In this document: positions 49,453 to 58,047 of the stretch, one piece after another
Layout of the letters: each line of letters begins with the position of its first letter
Position numbering within the stretch: the first letter of the stretch is position 1
Virus record (IMG/VR): IMGVR_UViG_3300026097_001223
Location: 118,330 to 182,329 of that record
Origin: a virus
DNA: 64,000 bases
Strand: one strand, 5' to 3'
Translations under genes and position numbers: made by a program
The notes under the pieces: generated by a model
The model's input: the letters and a program-made list of their open reading frames with translations, nothing else
Database searches by the model: none
Told to the model about the DNA's origin: nothing

Positions 49453-50294
49453 TAGAAAACATACGAAATATCTGCAGAGAAAATCAACAATTACTTTGGC
49501 TAGCAACTGACCGGCCTGAGCGCACAGGATCTCCTTTGACATCTAATATCAATTATCGGTTTAACAGCAGGGGATTTCGCGATCATGAGTGGCCTGACAA
49601 CCTCGACAACACGTCGTGGTTATTAGGTGGATCTCATATGGTAGGGGTAGGACTTTCATTCGAAGATACTGCCACTGTACAGTTAAACTCTATTAATGTG
49701 AGTATACTGAATGCCAGTAACTCGTGGATTGCAAGGCAAATACTTTGGTTGTTTGCAGAAAATATTAAAATCAATAATGTTATAATACAATGGCAAAGTG
49801 TTTTAAGCACTGAGCTAGATTTAAAACAAGCTAAGTCACTGGAGTTTTTAGCATTGTACAAAGATATTAAAAAGTTTCATTGGCCTAAGGTAAAAACTGT
49901 TCAAGATTTAAATCTTGTCAATCCAATTATCATGGAAAATCTTGATCAAGACCCATACGGGCGTAAAGTAAATCGAATGAGAGGTGCTCAAGAAACTGCA
50001 CAAATTCCTTATCGCCCTGAACGATTGTTCTGCATGGGAGGGGCAAGAAGTTTGATTGAAGATATTGTCAGTGTCGAAGCAGCATGTCTCTGTGATACAA
50101 AACTTATTCATGCATTTGCACCTGGCTTTGCAACAGACAAAGAAAAACAATACATATATTCGACATTGGATGAAATGCAGATTTCCTATGTACCTGAATT
50201 AAAACAAATAGACTACAGTAGAGATAACAAGCACAGCGGTATACAAACCGTCCGCCATTTTGTTGCACAAGTAAAAGATCAATTGGTATGCTAA
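49449..50294 (+). CDS. SGNH-like phage protein, copy 1 of a tandem pair, 281 aa
   Basis: GTG start overlapping the previous TGA. MIENIRNICRENQQLLWLATDRPE and FNSRGFRDHEWPDNLDNTSWLLGGSHMVGVGL match the next gene nearly block for block. A GGSH element sits where SGNH enzymes have the catalytic GDS. KHSGIQTVRHF supplies a C-terminal His. Related also to the gene at 21498. May be an acyltransferase or esterase on surface glycans; activity unproven because the catalytic Ser context is unusual. Confidence 0.6.
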   Translation: MIENIRNICRENQQLLWLATDRPERTGSPLTSNINYRFNSRGFRDHEWPDNLDNTSWLLGGSHMVGVGLSFEDTATVQLNSINVSILNASNSWIARQILWLFAENIKINNVIIQWQSVLSTELDLKQAKSLEFLALYKDIKKFHWPKVKTVQDLNLVNPIIMENLDQDPYGRKVNRMRGAQETAQIPYRPERLFCMGGARSLIEDIVSVEAACLCDTKLIHAFAPGFATDKEKQYIYSTLDEMQISYVPELKQIDYSRDNKHSGIQTVRHFVAQVKDQLVC

Positions 50295-51154
50295 ACAACA
50301 TACGAAATATATGTAGAGAAAATAAAACTTTGCAATGGTTTGCAACCGACCAGCTAGAAAGTTGCGATCCTAGTTGGGTCACCCCTATTGAATACAGTTT
50401 TAACAGTCGTGGTTTTAGAGATCGCGAATGGCCCAGTGATTTAACAAATGTCATTTGGTTTGTTGGGGGTAGTGAACTATTAGGCACAGGAGTAGCCTAT
50501 CAAGATGCTCCGCCTAGAGTGGTTGAAAATTTAACACAGCGTCGATGCATAGATATCAGCATTCAGCGAGCAAGTAACAACTGGATTGCAAGGCAGGTAC
50601 ATAACATTCTCGACAGCGATGCTAACCCGCAAACCATTGTAGTACAATGGAGCTTTACAACACGATGGGAATTGAGTAAACAACAAGCCAAAGATCAGGA
50701 GTTACAATGGTTGTATCAGGCAATCAAGCTCGACAACTGGCCTGAGCAAATCAAGTCGTTTGCTGAGTACAAAAAATTACCAGAAGAAATACAATACGCG
50801 GTTGCGCAAGATGAATATTTTCAAAAGATATGCAATATGTCGGGTGCAGAAGAAAGTGGACAAATTCATTATAAAAAAGAACTGTTGCTTGATTGGGCAG
50901 GTGCTAAACACACACTAGATCTAGTGAGCCAAATTGAACAAAAAAGAAATCTTACTCAAGTAATATACACATTTGTGCCAAAGTTTGCCGAACCTGATGA
51001 ACGTGAATTTGTGTACAAGGAACTTGACAAAATAGGTGCAGACTATATTCCAGAGTATAACCAGATTGATCTAGCTCGTGACAGAAGTCACAGTGGTCCA
51101 GAGACATTTAAATTATTTGGCCGTAGAATAACCGCAAAGATTGAAGATTTATGA
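50288..51154 (+). CDS. SGNH-like phage protein, copy 2 of a tandem pair, 288 aa
   Basis: Closely parallels the preceding gene: MLNNIRNICRENKTLQWFATDQLE, FNSRGFRDREWPSDLTNVIWFVGGSELLGTGV, SNNWIARQ, and a C-terminal SHSGPETFKLFG His region. Overlap of 7 bases with the upstream copy and 4 with the methyltransferase. Divergence between the copies is considerable outside those blocks, so the duplication is old or selection differs. Confidence 0.6.
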   Translation: MLNNIRNICRENKTLQWFATDQLESCDPSWVTPIEYSFNSRGFRDREWPSDLTNVIWFVGGSELLGTGVAYQDAPPRVVENLTQRRCIDISIQRASNNWIARQVHNILDSDANPQTIVVQWSFTTRWELSKQQAKDQELQWLYQAIKLDNWPEQIKSFAEYKKLPEEIQYAVAQDEYFQKICNMSGAEESGQIHYKKELLLDWAGAKHTLDLVSQIEQKRNLTQVIYTFVPKFAEPDEREFVYKELDKIGADYIPEYNQIDLARDRSHSGPETFKLFGRRITAKIEDL

Positions 51155-52005
51155 TTATTGATAATGCAAAATTCCTTGAGCATGCTAGCAAAAATCTAGC
51201 ACTGTGCAGTTTAAAAACCTACAGCGACACCCTGTTGTTTTACTATCTTGGATATCTTGCTGTAAATTACACTAGACAGCCAATAGCAGAAATAGGTGTC
51301 GGCGGCAGTAGTGCTGCACTACAAGAACTCAGCGAAAAATACAACACAGTCTACTACGCTATTGATAACACTCAGGAAAGATTAGACAATTTTGCCTCAC
51401 TTAGTGGAATGTTTCCTAATAGTAAAACACAGCATGTATGCAAATACAGTGACCGATTATCCAGTGAAGAGTTTGATTCACTGGGATACATACACCTTGA
51501 TGGAGACAAAAACCGAGCAACAGCCGAAAACGATCTTGTATTTGCAGCAAATGCATTGTCAAAAAATGGTATAATCTGTCAAGACGACTATGGTAACAAC
51601 AAGTGGCCTAGTATAACAAGAGCAGTGCACAACATTTGTGCACAAGGCAATCTAAAGCCTATCCTAATCGGTGACAGCAGTATCTGGTTAGTAAAACCAG
51701 AGAATCACAGCCGCTGGATGAGCTGGTTACGTCAAGACAGTGAACTAAAAATATTATCGCAGTATATAAACCTATCACACAGCAACAGTATAGGCGACGA
51801 GGATTACTTCTATATGAATTATTTTAGTTTTATCAACTTTATTGACACAGCGCCGCATGCCGAGTATTATAAAAGACTAGACAAATATCACAGCAAGCAC
51901 TATCTGCAAATGCCGTATAAGGTGCAAAGTCGCCCTGGGCAGCACACAAAACATCGTATCTTGGATAAACTAAATGGATTACTATCAAGTTCTAGGCATT
52001 TCTAG
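51151..52005 (+). CDS. class I SAM-dependent methyltransferase, 284 aa
   Basis: SAM motif I AEIGVGGSSAALQEL, strand 2 end YYAIDNTQERLD, and YIHLDGDKNRATAENDLVFAANALSKNGIICQDDYGNNKW, matching the cephalosporin-hydroxylase or glycosyl-O-methyltransferase-like family (methyltransf_24 type). Acceptor unknown. The C-terminal end overlaps the DnaJ-like gene by 32 bases. Confidence 0.78.
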   Translation: MIIDNAKFLEHASKNLALCSLKTYSDTLLFYYLGYLAVNYTRQPIAEIGVGGSSAALQELSEKYNTVYYAIDNTQERLDNFASLSGMFPNSKTQHVCKYSDRLSSEEFDSLGYIHLDGDKNRATAENDLVFAANALSKNGIICQDDYGNNKWPSITRAVHNICAQGNLKPILIGDSSIWLVKPENHSRWMSWLRQDSELKILSQYINLSHSNSIGDEDYFYMNYFSFINFIDTAPHAEYYKRLDKYHSKHYLQMPYKVQSRPGQHTKHRILDKLNGLLSSSRHF

Positions 52006-52750
52006 AAATTCCGACGAACAAGAAATTAAACGTGCATATCGAAAACTGGCCATGAAGCATCATCCAGATCGCGGCGGCAACCCTGAAGAGTTTGCTAAAG
52101 TGCAGGAGGCGTACGACATGTTGACTAATACACAAGCTCGCGGGCACTTTGATAGTCCTCAGCCCGACTTTGATTTCAGTGGCGGCGGATTCGAAGATAT
52201 TTTCTCTCATGTGTTTGGCACAGACGGTTCATTTGGGTTTGGGCCCAGGCAACAAAGACAGCAGCGAATGCAACGTATTCAAGTGCCGATTGATTTTAAA
52301 ACCAGTCTAACCGGCGGTGTTCAGCATATTGCACTTGCCGGATTCCGGGACCCGATTGAAATTCAAGTGCCCAGTGGAGTTGACAACGGAGATCAAATAC
52401 GCTATCCTAGACTATTACAAGGTGAAGATCTTGTGGTACTGTTTAGAGTTCATCCTCATCCGGAATATCATCGTGATAGACTGGATCTACACACGGAAAT
52501 ATCTGTAGACGTGTTTGATCTCATTCTAGGGCACACTGTGATGTTTACTTCGCTGTGTGGTAAAACCATAAAACTTAATATCAAAGCTGGCACTCAACCG
52601 GAAACAGTTTTGAGAATACCGCACATGGGTGTAGAAAAGGGGCATGTTAAAGGCAACCTATACATCAAAGTAAGAGCAAGAATACCAGACAATGTCGACG
52701 ACAACGTATTAAATACTATCAAAGCCAACAGAGAAAAAAATGAGCAATAA
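51974..52750 (+). CDS. DnaJ/Hsp40-type cochaperone, 258 aa
   Basis: J domain at residues 1-60 with the HPD motif at about 33-35 (KHHPDRGGN), required to stimulate DnaK ATPase. A Gly-rich linker follows (SGGGFEDIFSHVFG). The C-terminal domain has DLVVLFRVHPHPEYHRDRLDLHTEISVDVFDLILG, as in type B (CbpA-like) cochaperones, with no zinc finger. It recruits host DnaK. It is immediately followed by the ClpA-like gene, overlapping by 11 bases, suggesting a joint protein-folding and unfolding unit. Confidence 0.92.
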   Translation: MDYYQVLGISRNSDEQEIKRAYRKLAMKHHPDRGGNPEEFAKVQEAYDMLTNTQARGHFDSPQPDFDFSGGGFEDIFSHVFGTDGSFGFGPRQQRQQRMQRIQVPIDFKTSLTGGVQHIALAGFRDPIEIQVPSGVDNGDQIRYPRLLQGEDLVVLFRVHPHPEYHRDRLDLHTEISVDVFDLILGHTVMFTSLCGKTIKLNIKAGTQPETVLRIPHMGVEKGHVKGNLYIKVRARIPDNVDDNVLNTIKANREKNEQ

Positions 52751-54974
52751 AAATCCCGAAATTGAAGGCATCCTTGCCCATGCAACTGAAATTGCAACCA
52801 AGGCAAATCACGAGTATGTTACCTGTGAACATTTGCTATCTGCACTGGTTCAGCATCCTCCATTTGAAAAGTGTTTACAGGAGTTCGGCGCAGACACTGA
52901 ACAGCTGATTGCAGAACTGGACGCTTACTTGGAAAGTCTCAACAGCATTATCAGCACTGCCGGCGGCCGTCCTAGGAAAACAGCGGCGCTGGAGCGAGTG
53001 TTCAATAGAGCGATGACTCAAGTGCTGTTTACTGGCAGGGACAATGTGAGCACTGTTGACCTTTATCTTGCTATCATGGCCGAGACCAACAGCTTTGCTC
53101 AATACTTCTTGCTCAAGCAAAACATCACTAGAGAACAATTTGCTGACCACTGGCACGAAACCTATGACTCCGGTGACTACAGCAAAGTTTCTGGCGCACA
53201 AGCAAACAAAGTATTGTCAGAGTATTGTACCGATGTTACAGCACGAGCCGAGACCGGTGAGCTTGAACCAATGATTGGTCGAGAAAAAGAAGTTGACGAA
53301 ATTGTAACGGTGTTGGCCAAAAAATGGAAGGCTAATGTAATGCTGATCGGCGACCCAGGAGTAGGAAAAACAGCCATTGTGGAAGGGCTGGCACAATCCA
53401 TTGCAGATAAGTCTGTTCCAGAGTACCTGCAGACTGCAAGAATTTGGAGTCTCGAAGTTGGCAACTTGGTCGCGGGCAGTAAGTATCGCGGAGACTTTGA
53501 AGAAAAACTTAAAAATGTGCTTGAAGCACTGGAAAGTATTCCCAACAGCATCTTGTTTATTGACGAAGCACACACCATCAAAGGTGCAGGCAGTGTAAGC
53601 AAAGGCGAAGGTCTTGACTTTGCAAACATGTTGAAACCACATATCACAACTGGTAAAATCAAGGTTATTGCCAGCACTACCTGGGAAGAATACTACGAAA
53701 GCTTCGAAAAAGATCGTGCATTGATGCGCAGATTCTACAATGTTAATGTAGACGAGCCCGACAACGACACCACGGTAAAGATCATGCTTGGATTGAAAAA
53801 ACGCCTGGAAAGCTATCACGGAGTTGAAATTGACCAAGCCGCTGTAGAAGAAACTGTGCAACTAACTGCTCGATATATCCCGGACAGAAAAAATCCAGAC
53901 AAGAGTATAGATCTACTAGACACAACCTGTGCGTATGTACGCAGTCACAGCGATGTGGGCAAAGAGATTACTAAAAATCTTGTGATGAATAGACTGAGTC
54001 ATATCACTGGCATTCCAGAAAACAAGTTGAAAAGTAACGCTAGTGCTAAGATACAGAATCTAGAAGGTGCAATCAAAGAAAAACTCTACGGACAAGACAG
54101 CGTAGTTGACAGTGTGCTGGACAGAATTTACATGAGCTTCGGCGGACTAGGCAGTGCCAATCGGCCACAAACCAGTATGTTATTCCTAGGCCCAACTGGC
54201 ACAGGTAAAACTGAGCTAGCTCGTCAACTAAGCAAGAACCTCGACATGCATCTACTGCGCTATGATATGAGTGAGTATCAAGAGCGACACAGTGTCAGCA
54301 GTTTACTAGGAGCGCCTCCGGGTTATGTGGGGTTCGGCGAAGCCAGTCAAGGCGGCGGCAGATTGATCAGCGATATCAGCAAGCATCCGTTTAGTGTTCT
54401 GTTGTTCGACGAAGTGGAAAAGGCACACCCAGATGTGTACAATATTTTTCTACAGATGCTAGACGAAGGCACTATCACTGGCACAAATGGCAAAACAGTA
54501 AATGTTAAAAACTGTATTGTAATAATGACATCAAATCTGGGTGCCAGGGCCAATGAACAGAACGCAATTGGGTTTGGATCACTGGAAAACACCGGCAAAG
54601 AAGATCAAGAACTAAAGGACTTTTTCCGTCCTGAATTGAGAAACAGAATCGATCTTGTGTGCAAGTTTGATAAACTGGACAATCTCAGTGTGCGCAAAGT
54701 TGTGTTAAAATTCTTGCATGAACTAGAAGCACGATTAAAAGACAAAAACATCACTGTGGAATTCACAGAAGCATTGATCGGGCACGTTGCTGAAAATGGT
54801 TATGACAGTGCCATGGGTGCTAGACCATTGGCTAGATATATCGATGAACATGTAAAAGTTCCGCTGAGCAAGCAGATCTTGTTCCAGGAACTGCAGGATA
54901 CACACATCAAGCTGGATATCAGCAACGGCGAAGTGGTCATATCTCAACACGAAAAGTCATTAAGCAATGCATAA
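52740..54974 (+). CDS. ClpA-like AAA+ unfoldase, 744 aa
   Basis: Two AAA+ modules: Walker A GDPGVGKT near residue 204 and GPTGTGKT near 484, with Walker B ILFIDEAH and LLFDEVEKAHPDV. A Clp N-terminal domain occupies about residues 1-140. The long M-domain of ClpB is missing, so the layout is that of ClpA. A loop NAIGFGSLEN near residue 609 resembles the IGL/IGF docking loop that engages ClpP; no clpP gene was seen, so the partner could be host ClpP. Could unfold tmRNA-tagged proteins. Overlaps DnaJ and the next gene. Confidence 0.9.
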   Translation: MSNKNPEIEGILAHATEIATKANHEYVTCEHLLSALVQHPPFEKCLQEFGADTEQLIAELDAYLESLNSIISTAGGRPRKTAALERVFNRAMTQVLFTGRDNVSTVDLYLAIMAETNSFAQYFLLKQNITREQFADHWHETYDSGDYSKVSGAQANKVLSEYCTDVTARAETGELEPMIGREKEVDEIVTVLAKKWKANVMLIGDPGVGKTAIVEGLAQSIADKSVPEYLQTARIWSLEVGNLVAGSKYRGDFEEKLKNVLEALESIPNSILFIDEAHTIKGAGSVSKGEGLDFANMLKPHITTGKIKVIASTTWEEYYESFEKDRALMRRFYNVNVDEPDNDTTVKIMLGLKKRLESYHGVEIDQAAVEETVQLTARYIPDRKNPDKSIDLLDTTCAYVRSHSDVGKEITKNLVMNRLSHITGIPENKLKSNASAKIQNLEGAIKEKLYGQDSVVDSVLDRIYMSFGGLGSANRPQTSMLFLGPTGTGKTELARQLSKNLDMHLLRYDMSEYQERHSVSSLLGAPPGYVGFGEASQGGGRLISDISKHPFSVLLFDEVEKAHPDVYNIFLQMLDEGTITGTNGKTVNVKNCIVIMTSNLGARANEQNAIGFGSLENTGKEDQELKDFFRPELRNRIDLVCKFDKLDNLSVRKVVLKFLHELEARLKDKNITVEFTEALIGHVAENGYDSAMGARPLARYIDEHVKVPLSKQILFQELQDTHIKLDISNGEVVISQHEKSLSNA

Positions 54975-55671
54975 AACTGTGGTGCGCACTGATCTCTGGT
55001 ACGGCAAGTACTCCTACAAAATGCATGGAGTTTTGCCTCTTGCATTTGTGATCAGAGAATGGTGGCTCACAAACGAAGATGACATCTATGAGTCATGTCA
55101 ACGTAGAAAAGACTGGATGCAGATGGTTCCGCGCACCATGCGGCCCATCCATTCTAGATCGGATGTTCATACATCATTTACATCCACCAGGTTAGATCCA
55201 ATGGATTGTGTGGAATCTTTGATTGACACCTGTCTTTATCTACAGGATAATGCCGATTATGTGCAAACAGTAATCGAAGGCGACTGGTTTAGATTGTACA
55301 CAGATGAAGAAAGCATTGTCAATGACTTTATGAGCCGCAGTGTTATACAGAGAAAACAAAGCAGTCAAGTGTCAGTGGTTGGGCCTAAAAACGCAGTGCT
55401 ACTTAAAAAAAGCCAGTATGCTAAACGCTGTGTTCTGCAAGGACTAAAAACAGATGACAAACAAAAAAGTATCCTGGCTCACTGGATTGAGACCAACGAT
55501 GTAAAAGCATGTCCTACTCTTAAAGAATTTTACAAAAACGACATGCCTTGGTATAACTATGTACCGCGAGACACGTTTTTTGATTTTAACGACGAAAAAC
55601 TGTTAACCAGTTTGTGTCTAACACTGCCTGGTATAGTTAAAGAAATTAAACCGATTGTTATCTATAAATAA
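54967..55671 (+). CDS. conserved phage protein, 234 aa, unknown
   Basis: Soluble protein with no motif recognised. Blocks include WYGKYSYKMHGVLPLAFVIREWWLTNEDDIYESCQRRKDW and a C-terminal FFDFNDEKLLTSLCLTLPGIVKEI. Starts 8 bases before the ClpA stop. Ends at a TATAAATA box for the next gene. Unknown. Confidence 0.65.
   Translation: MHKTVVRTDLWYGKYSYKMHGVLPLAFVIREWWLTNEDDIYESCQRRKDWMQMVPRTMRPIHSRSDVHTSFTSTRLDPMDCVESLIDTCLYLQDNADYVQTVIEGDWFRLYTDEESIVNDFMSRSVIQRKQSSQVSVVGPKNAVLLKKSQYAKRCVLQGLKTDDKQKSILAHWIETNDVKACPTLKEFYKNDMPWYNYVPRDTFFDFNDEKLLTSLCLTLPGIVKEIKPIVIYK
55663..55670 (+). promoter_or_regulatory. late promoter, perfect TATAAATA, 5 nt before ATG 55676
   Basis: TATAAATA then AAGTT then ATG. 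It overlaps the stop region of the preceding gene. The gap of 5 bases implies a near-leaderless mRNA. Confidence 0.7.
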
Positions 55672-55675
55672 AGTT

Positions 55676-55843
55676 ATGGCAAAGATTCAAGAAGAAGTAT
55701 TAGTTGTAAAACTCAGCAAGCTGTTGCGAGACACAGACACCGAAACACCCGTGCTCAATGAAGAAACCTATGAGCAACTGCATGCAGTGTTGCAAGAACT
55801 TGCAGGTTCAGGTGTACTGGTTGAATTGCAACCTGCGGATTAG
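55676..55843 (+). CDS. small hypothetical protein, 55 aa
   Basis: MAKIQEEVLVVKLSKLLRDT-type helical protein. Start at 55676 supported by the late promoter; the upstream in-frame start at 55655 lies before it. Followed closely by two virion-type proteins. Unknown. Confidence 0.6.
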   Translation: MAKIQEEVLVVKLSKLLRDTDTETPVLNEETYEQLHAVLQELAGSGVLVELQPAD

Positions 55844-55845
55844 AA

Positions 55846-56214
55846 ATGAAAACCAGCAGTTTACAATTATTACCAACAACAACACACGGAACCCCCAGCG
55901 GCAATTACGATGGCAGTAGCACTGATTTTTTTGGTGACAAGCAAAAAGCTGCCAGTTATTATCTACAGGGCAATGAGCTACAAACTGTTGCACTGTTCGC
56001 AACCAGTCTTGTGGGCACAATAACTGTTCAAGCATCATTGGCCGAAGAACCACAGTCAACTGATTGGTTTGATATTCACACATTCCCCAGCGACGGCAGC
56101 TCGCAGTACACAGACAATGTTGCAGTTAATTTAACTGGCAATTATGTTTGGATAAGAGCAAGCGTAGCTGAATTCACAGACGGTACTATTAATAAAGTAA
56201 CACTGTCATACTGA
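55846..56214 (+). CDS. virion-type beta protein, 122 aa
   Basis: Ser/Thr/Gly-rich all-beta protein (ATSLVGTITVQASLAEEPQSTDWFDIHTFPS) with the look of an adaptor, decoration or tail-associated protein in marine myoviruses. Overlaps the next start by one base (TGATG). Function unproven. Confidence 0.65.
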   Translation: MKTSSLQLLPTTTHGTPSGNYDGSSTDFFGDKQKAASYYLQGNELQTVALFATSLVGTITVQASLAEEPQSTDWFDIHTFPSDGSSQYTDNVAVNLTGNYVWIRASVAEFTDGTINKVTLSY

Positions 56215-56627
56215 TGAATTATATAAAAATCACTGCATCAGCGTCAGGCCCTCTAGACGATCGCATAGGATTCAGCGCGAGCAAAAACGACGACATTCAT
56301 CCTCGTGCTCAGGCGTTTCCTTATACCTATGAAATAAATGTATCAGCAGGAGACACTGTACACCTGTTTTTATCCGGTAAACAAGACGATCACACTGTGA
56401 TTCACAATGGCACAGTAACAGACACTGTCGAAATAAGCATAGATCAAGTATTGCTGGACAGTGTAGATATCACAGACAAGTTTATAAAGCAGTGCACCTA
56501 CAGGCACGGCTATAACGGCACCGGCGACAGTGTCAACGATGTTTTTTATGGCACCATGGGATACAACGGCGAAGTGATCATGCAGTTTGACAGAGATCCG
56601 GTTGCATGGTTAGCAAATCTGTGTTAG
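56214..56627 (+). CDS. virion-type beta protein, 137 aa
   Basis: All-beta protein with INVSAGDTVHLFLSGKQDDH and a C-terminal HGYNGTGDSVNDVFYGTMGYNGEV. Paired with the preceding gene. Probably a structural or decoration protein; no family named. Confidence 0.6.
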   Translation: MNYIKITASASGPLDDRIGFSASKNDDIHPRAQAFPYTYEINVSAGDTVHLFLSGKQDDHTVIHNGTVTDTVEISIDQVLLDSVDITDKFIKQCTYRHGYNGTGDSVNDVFYGTMGYNGEVIMQFDRDPVAWLANLC

Positions 56628-56635
56628 TATAAATA
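56628..56635 (+). promoter_or_regulatory. late promoter, perfect TATAAATA, 5 nt before ATG 56641
   Basis: TATAAATA, CTCAT, ATG. The same spacing as at 55663. Near-leaderless transcript expected. Confidence 0.7.
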
Positions 56636-56640
56636 CTCAT

Positions 56641-57618
56641 ATGAAAACAGTCGTTATAGTACCCGGCGGATATCATCCGTTTCACCAAGGACATCGAGCA
56701 CTTTATGATCAAGCCAAAAAGGCTTATCCCGGCGCTGACATCTATCTTGCCGCTACTGATGTTCAAACCGACAGACCTTTTCCGTTTAAAATAAAGCAGG
56801 CTCTTGCAAAACTAGCAGGCATTCCTACAGCACGTTTTGTGCAAGTTAAAAATCCGTTTCAGCCTCGAGAAATAGTAAGCAACTACGATCCCGACAACAC
56901 TGTACTGGTTTTTGTGCGCAGTGACAAAGATCGAGATCAAGCTCCTGTACCAGGTAGAAAACGCAAGGATGGCACGCCAGGATATCTACAACCAGCAGAC
57001 GACAGCATGCAGCCAATGAGCAAGTTTGCCTATATGGACTATGTACCCACTGTGACTTTTGGCAAAGACATGACCAGTGCCACACAGATTAGGCAAGCCT
57101 GGCCTGACATGGACACAGAACAAAAAGCTCAATTGGTAACAACACTGTATCCTGCTGTTGCCAACAACGACGCACTGAAAAACAAAACCATTGAAATGCT
57201 AGACACTGTGCTTGGCACCAGTGTGAAAGAAGCTGTTATTGTAAACGATCCAGAAGTAGGACTACAAATTCGTCCTAGCGGCGGCATGGGCACCTATGAT
57301 GAACGCAGTTTACAAAGCAGTGCAGTGCGTGACCTACGCAGTGCGCTACAAGCACTGGAGCGCGGTATGTACAGCAATGCTGAGCATGTGCTCTATGGTG
57401 CTGGTGCATTCCAGCGTAAACTACGTGCACTCAAGCAACTGGAAGACTTCCAGGAAAAACAAGGCAGCCGGTCCATTGCCAAAGGTCGTGAAATAGATCT
57501 CGGCGAAGACTATGTTGCCGAAAAATGGAGCAAAAAATACAAACAGAGTATAGACTGCGCAAACCCTAAAGGCTTCTCACAACGAGCACACTGTGACAGC
57601 CGCAAGAAAAAATCTTAA
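56641..57618 (+). CDS. HxGH nucleotidyltransferase with a phage C-terminal tail module, 325 aa
   Basis: N-terminal nucleotidyltransferase-like fold with GGYHPFHQGH (residues 9-18) and SATQIRQ near residue 144. Then a helical linker (LRSALQALERGMYSNAEH) and a C-terminal tail WSKKYKQSIDCANPKGFSQ-RAHCDSRKKK, a Cys-containing module I recall at the end of otherwise different marine phage proteins. No ribosome-binding site; the promoter is 5 bases upstream. Possibly a virion-bound or late enzyme. Substrate unknown. Confidence 0.72.
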   Translation: MKTVVIVPGGYHPFHQGHRALYDQAKKAYPGADIYLAATDVQTDRPFPFKIKQALAKLAGIPTARFVQVKNPFQPREIVSNYDPDNTVLVFVRSDKDRDQAPVPGRKRKDGTPGYLQPADDSMQPMSKFAYMDYVPTVTFGKDMTSATQIRQAWPDMDTEQKAQLVTTLYPAVANNDALKNKTIEMLDTVLGTSVKEAVIVNDPEVGLQIRPSGGMGTYDERSLQSSAVRDLRSALQALERGMYSNAEHVLYGAGAFQRKLRALKQLEDFQEKQGSRSIAKGREIDLGEDYVAEKWSKKYKQSIDCANPKGFSQRAHCDSRKKKS

Positions 57619-57636
57619 ATCTTTTTATCAAAAAGG

Positions 57637-57665
57637 TTGACACCCTGCCCAATGTTTAGTACTAT
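57637..57665 (+). promoter_or_regulatory. sigma70-type promoter
   Basis: TTGACA (57637-57642), 17-base spacer, TACTAT (57660-57665), same design as at 24813. Precedes the gene at 57698, which has AAGAGGTAAAAG before its ATG. Confidence 0.75.
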
Positions 57666-57697
57666 GTATATATAGGGTTAAGCAAGAGGTAAAAGAT

Positions 57698-57964
57698 ATG
57701 TTTCGTATTCCAACTGGTTATGTATTTGCTCCGAGTTTCGAAGATGCTGCTAAACTGATTACTGCTCGTGGACGAGGTGACATGCTGGAAGGCATGTTGA
57801 GTCTGGACCGCATGTATGAAGAATATGTAGCCAGCACACACACTGATGCTCCACTTTTCGAAAGTGACGATGATTTCTATTACACTTACAGTTATGAGTT
57901 GAATGCGTACAATGTAGTGTACGAGAACATGAGCAGGTTGTTTGCACAAAAGAACACAGCATGA
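57698..57964 (+). CDS. small protein in its own promoter-terminator cassette, 88 aa
   Basis: Tyr-rich soluble protein (DDDFYYTYSYELNAYNVVYENMS), with a folded N-terminal part (FRIPTGYVFAPSFEDAAKLITARG). Flanked by an early-type promoter and a terminator, so it is a single-gene unit expressed independently of the late genes around it. Unknown; such cassettes often encode small host-takeover proteins. Confidence 0.7.
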   Translation: MFRIPTGYVFAPSFEDAAKLITARGRGDMLEGMLSLDRMYEEYVASTHTDAPLFESDDDFYYTYSYELNAYNVVYENMSRLFAQKNTA

Positions 57965-57992
57965 CGCTATAACACCAAAACTATTGCTCCGG

Positions 57993-58028
57993 GCTTAGAT
58001 ATGCTATATAGTGTATCTAAGCTTTTTT
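57993..58028 (+). terminator. rho-independent terminator
   Basis: Stem GCTTAGATA (57993-58001) with TATCTAAGC (58014-58022), 12-base loop, then TTTTTT. Closes the single-gene cassette at 57698. Confidence 0.85.
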
Positions 58029-58047
58029 ATATCACAAAGGACCTTTT

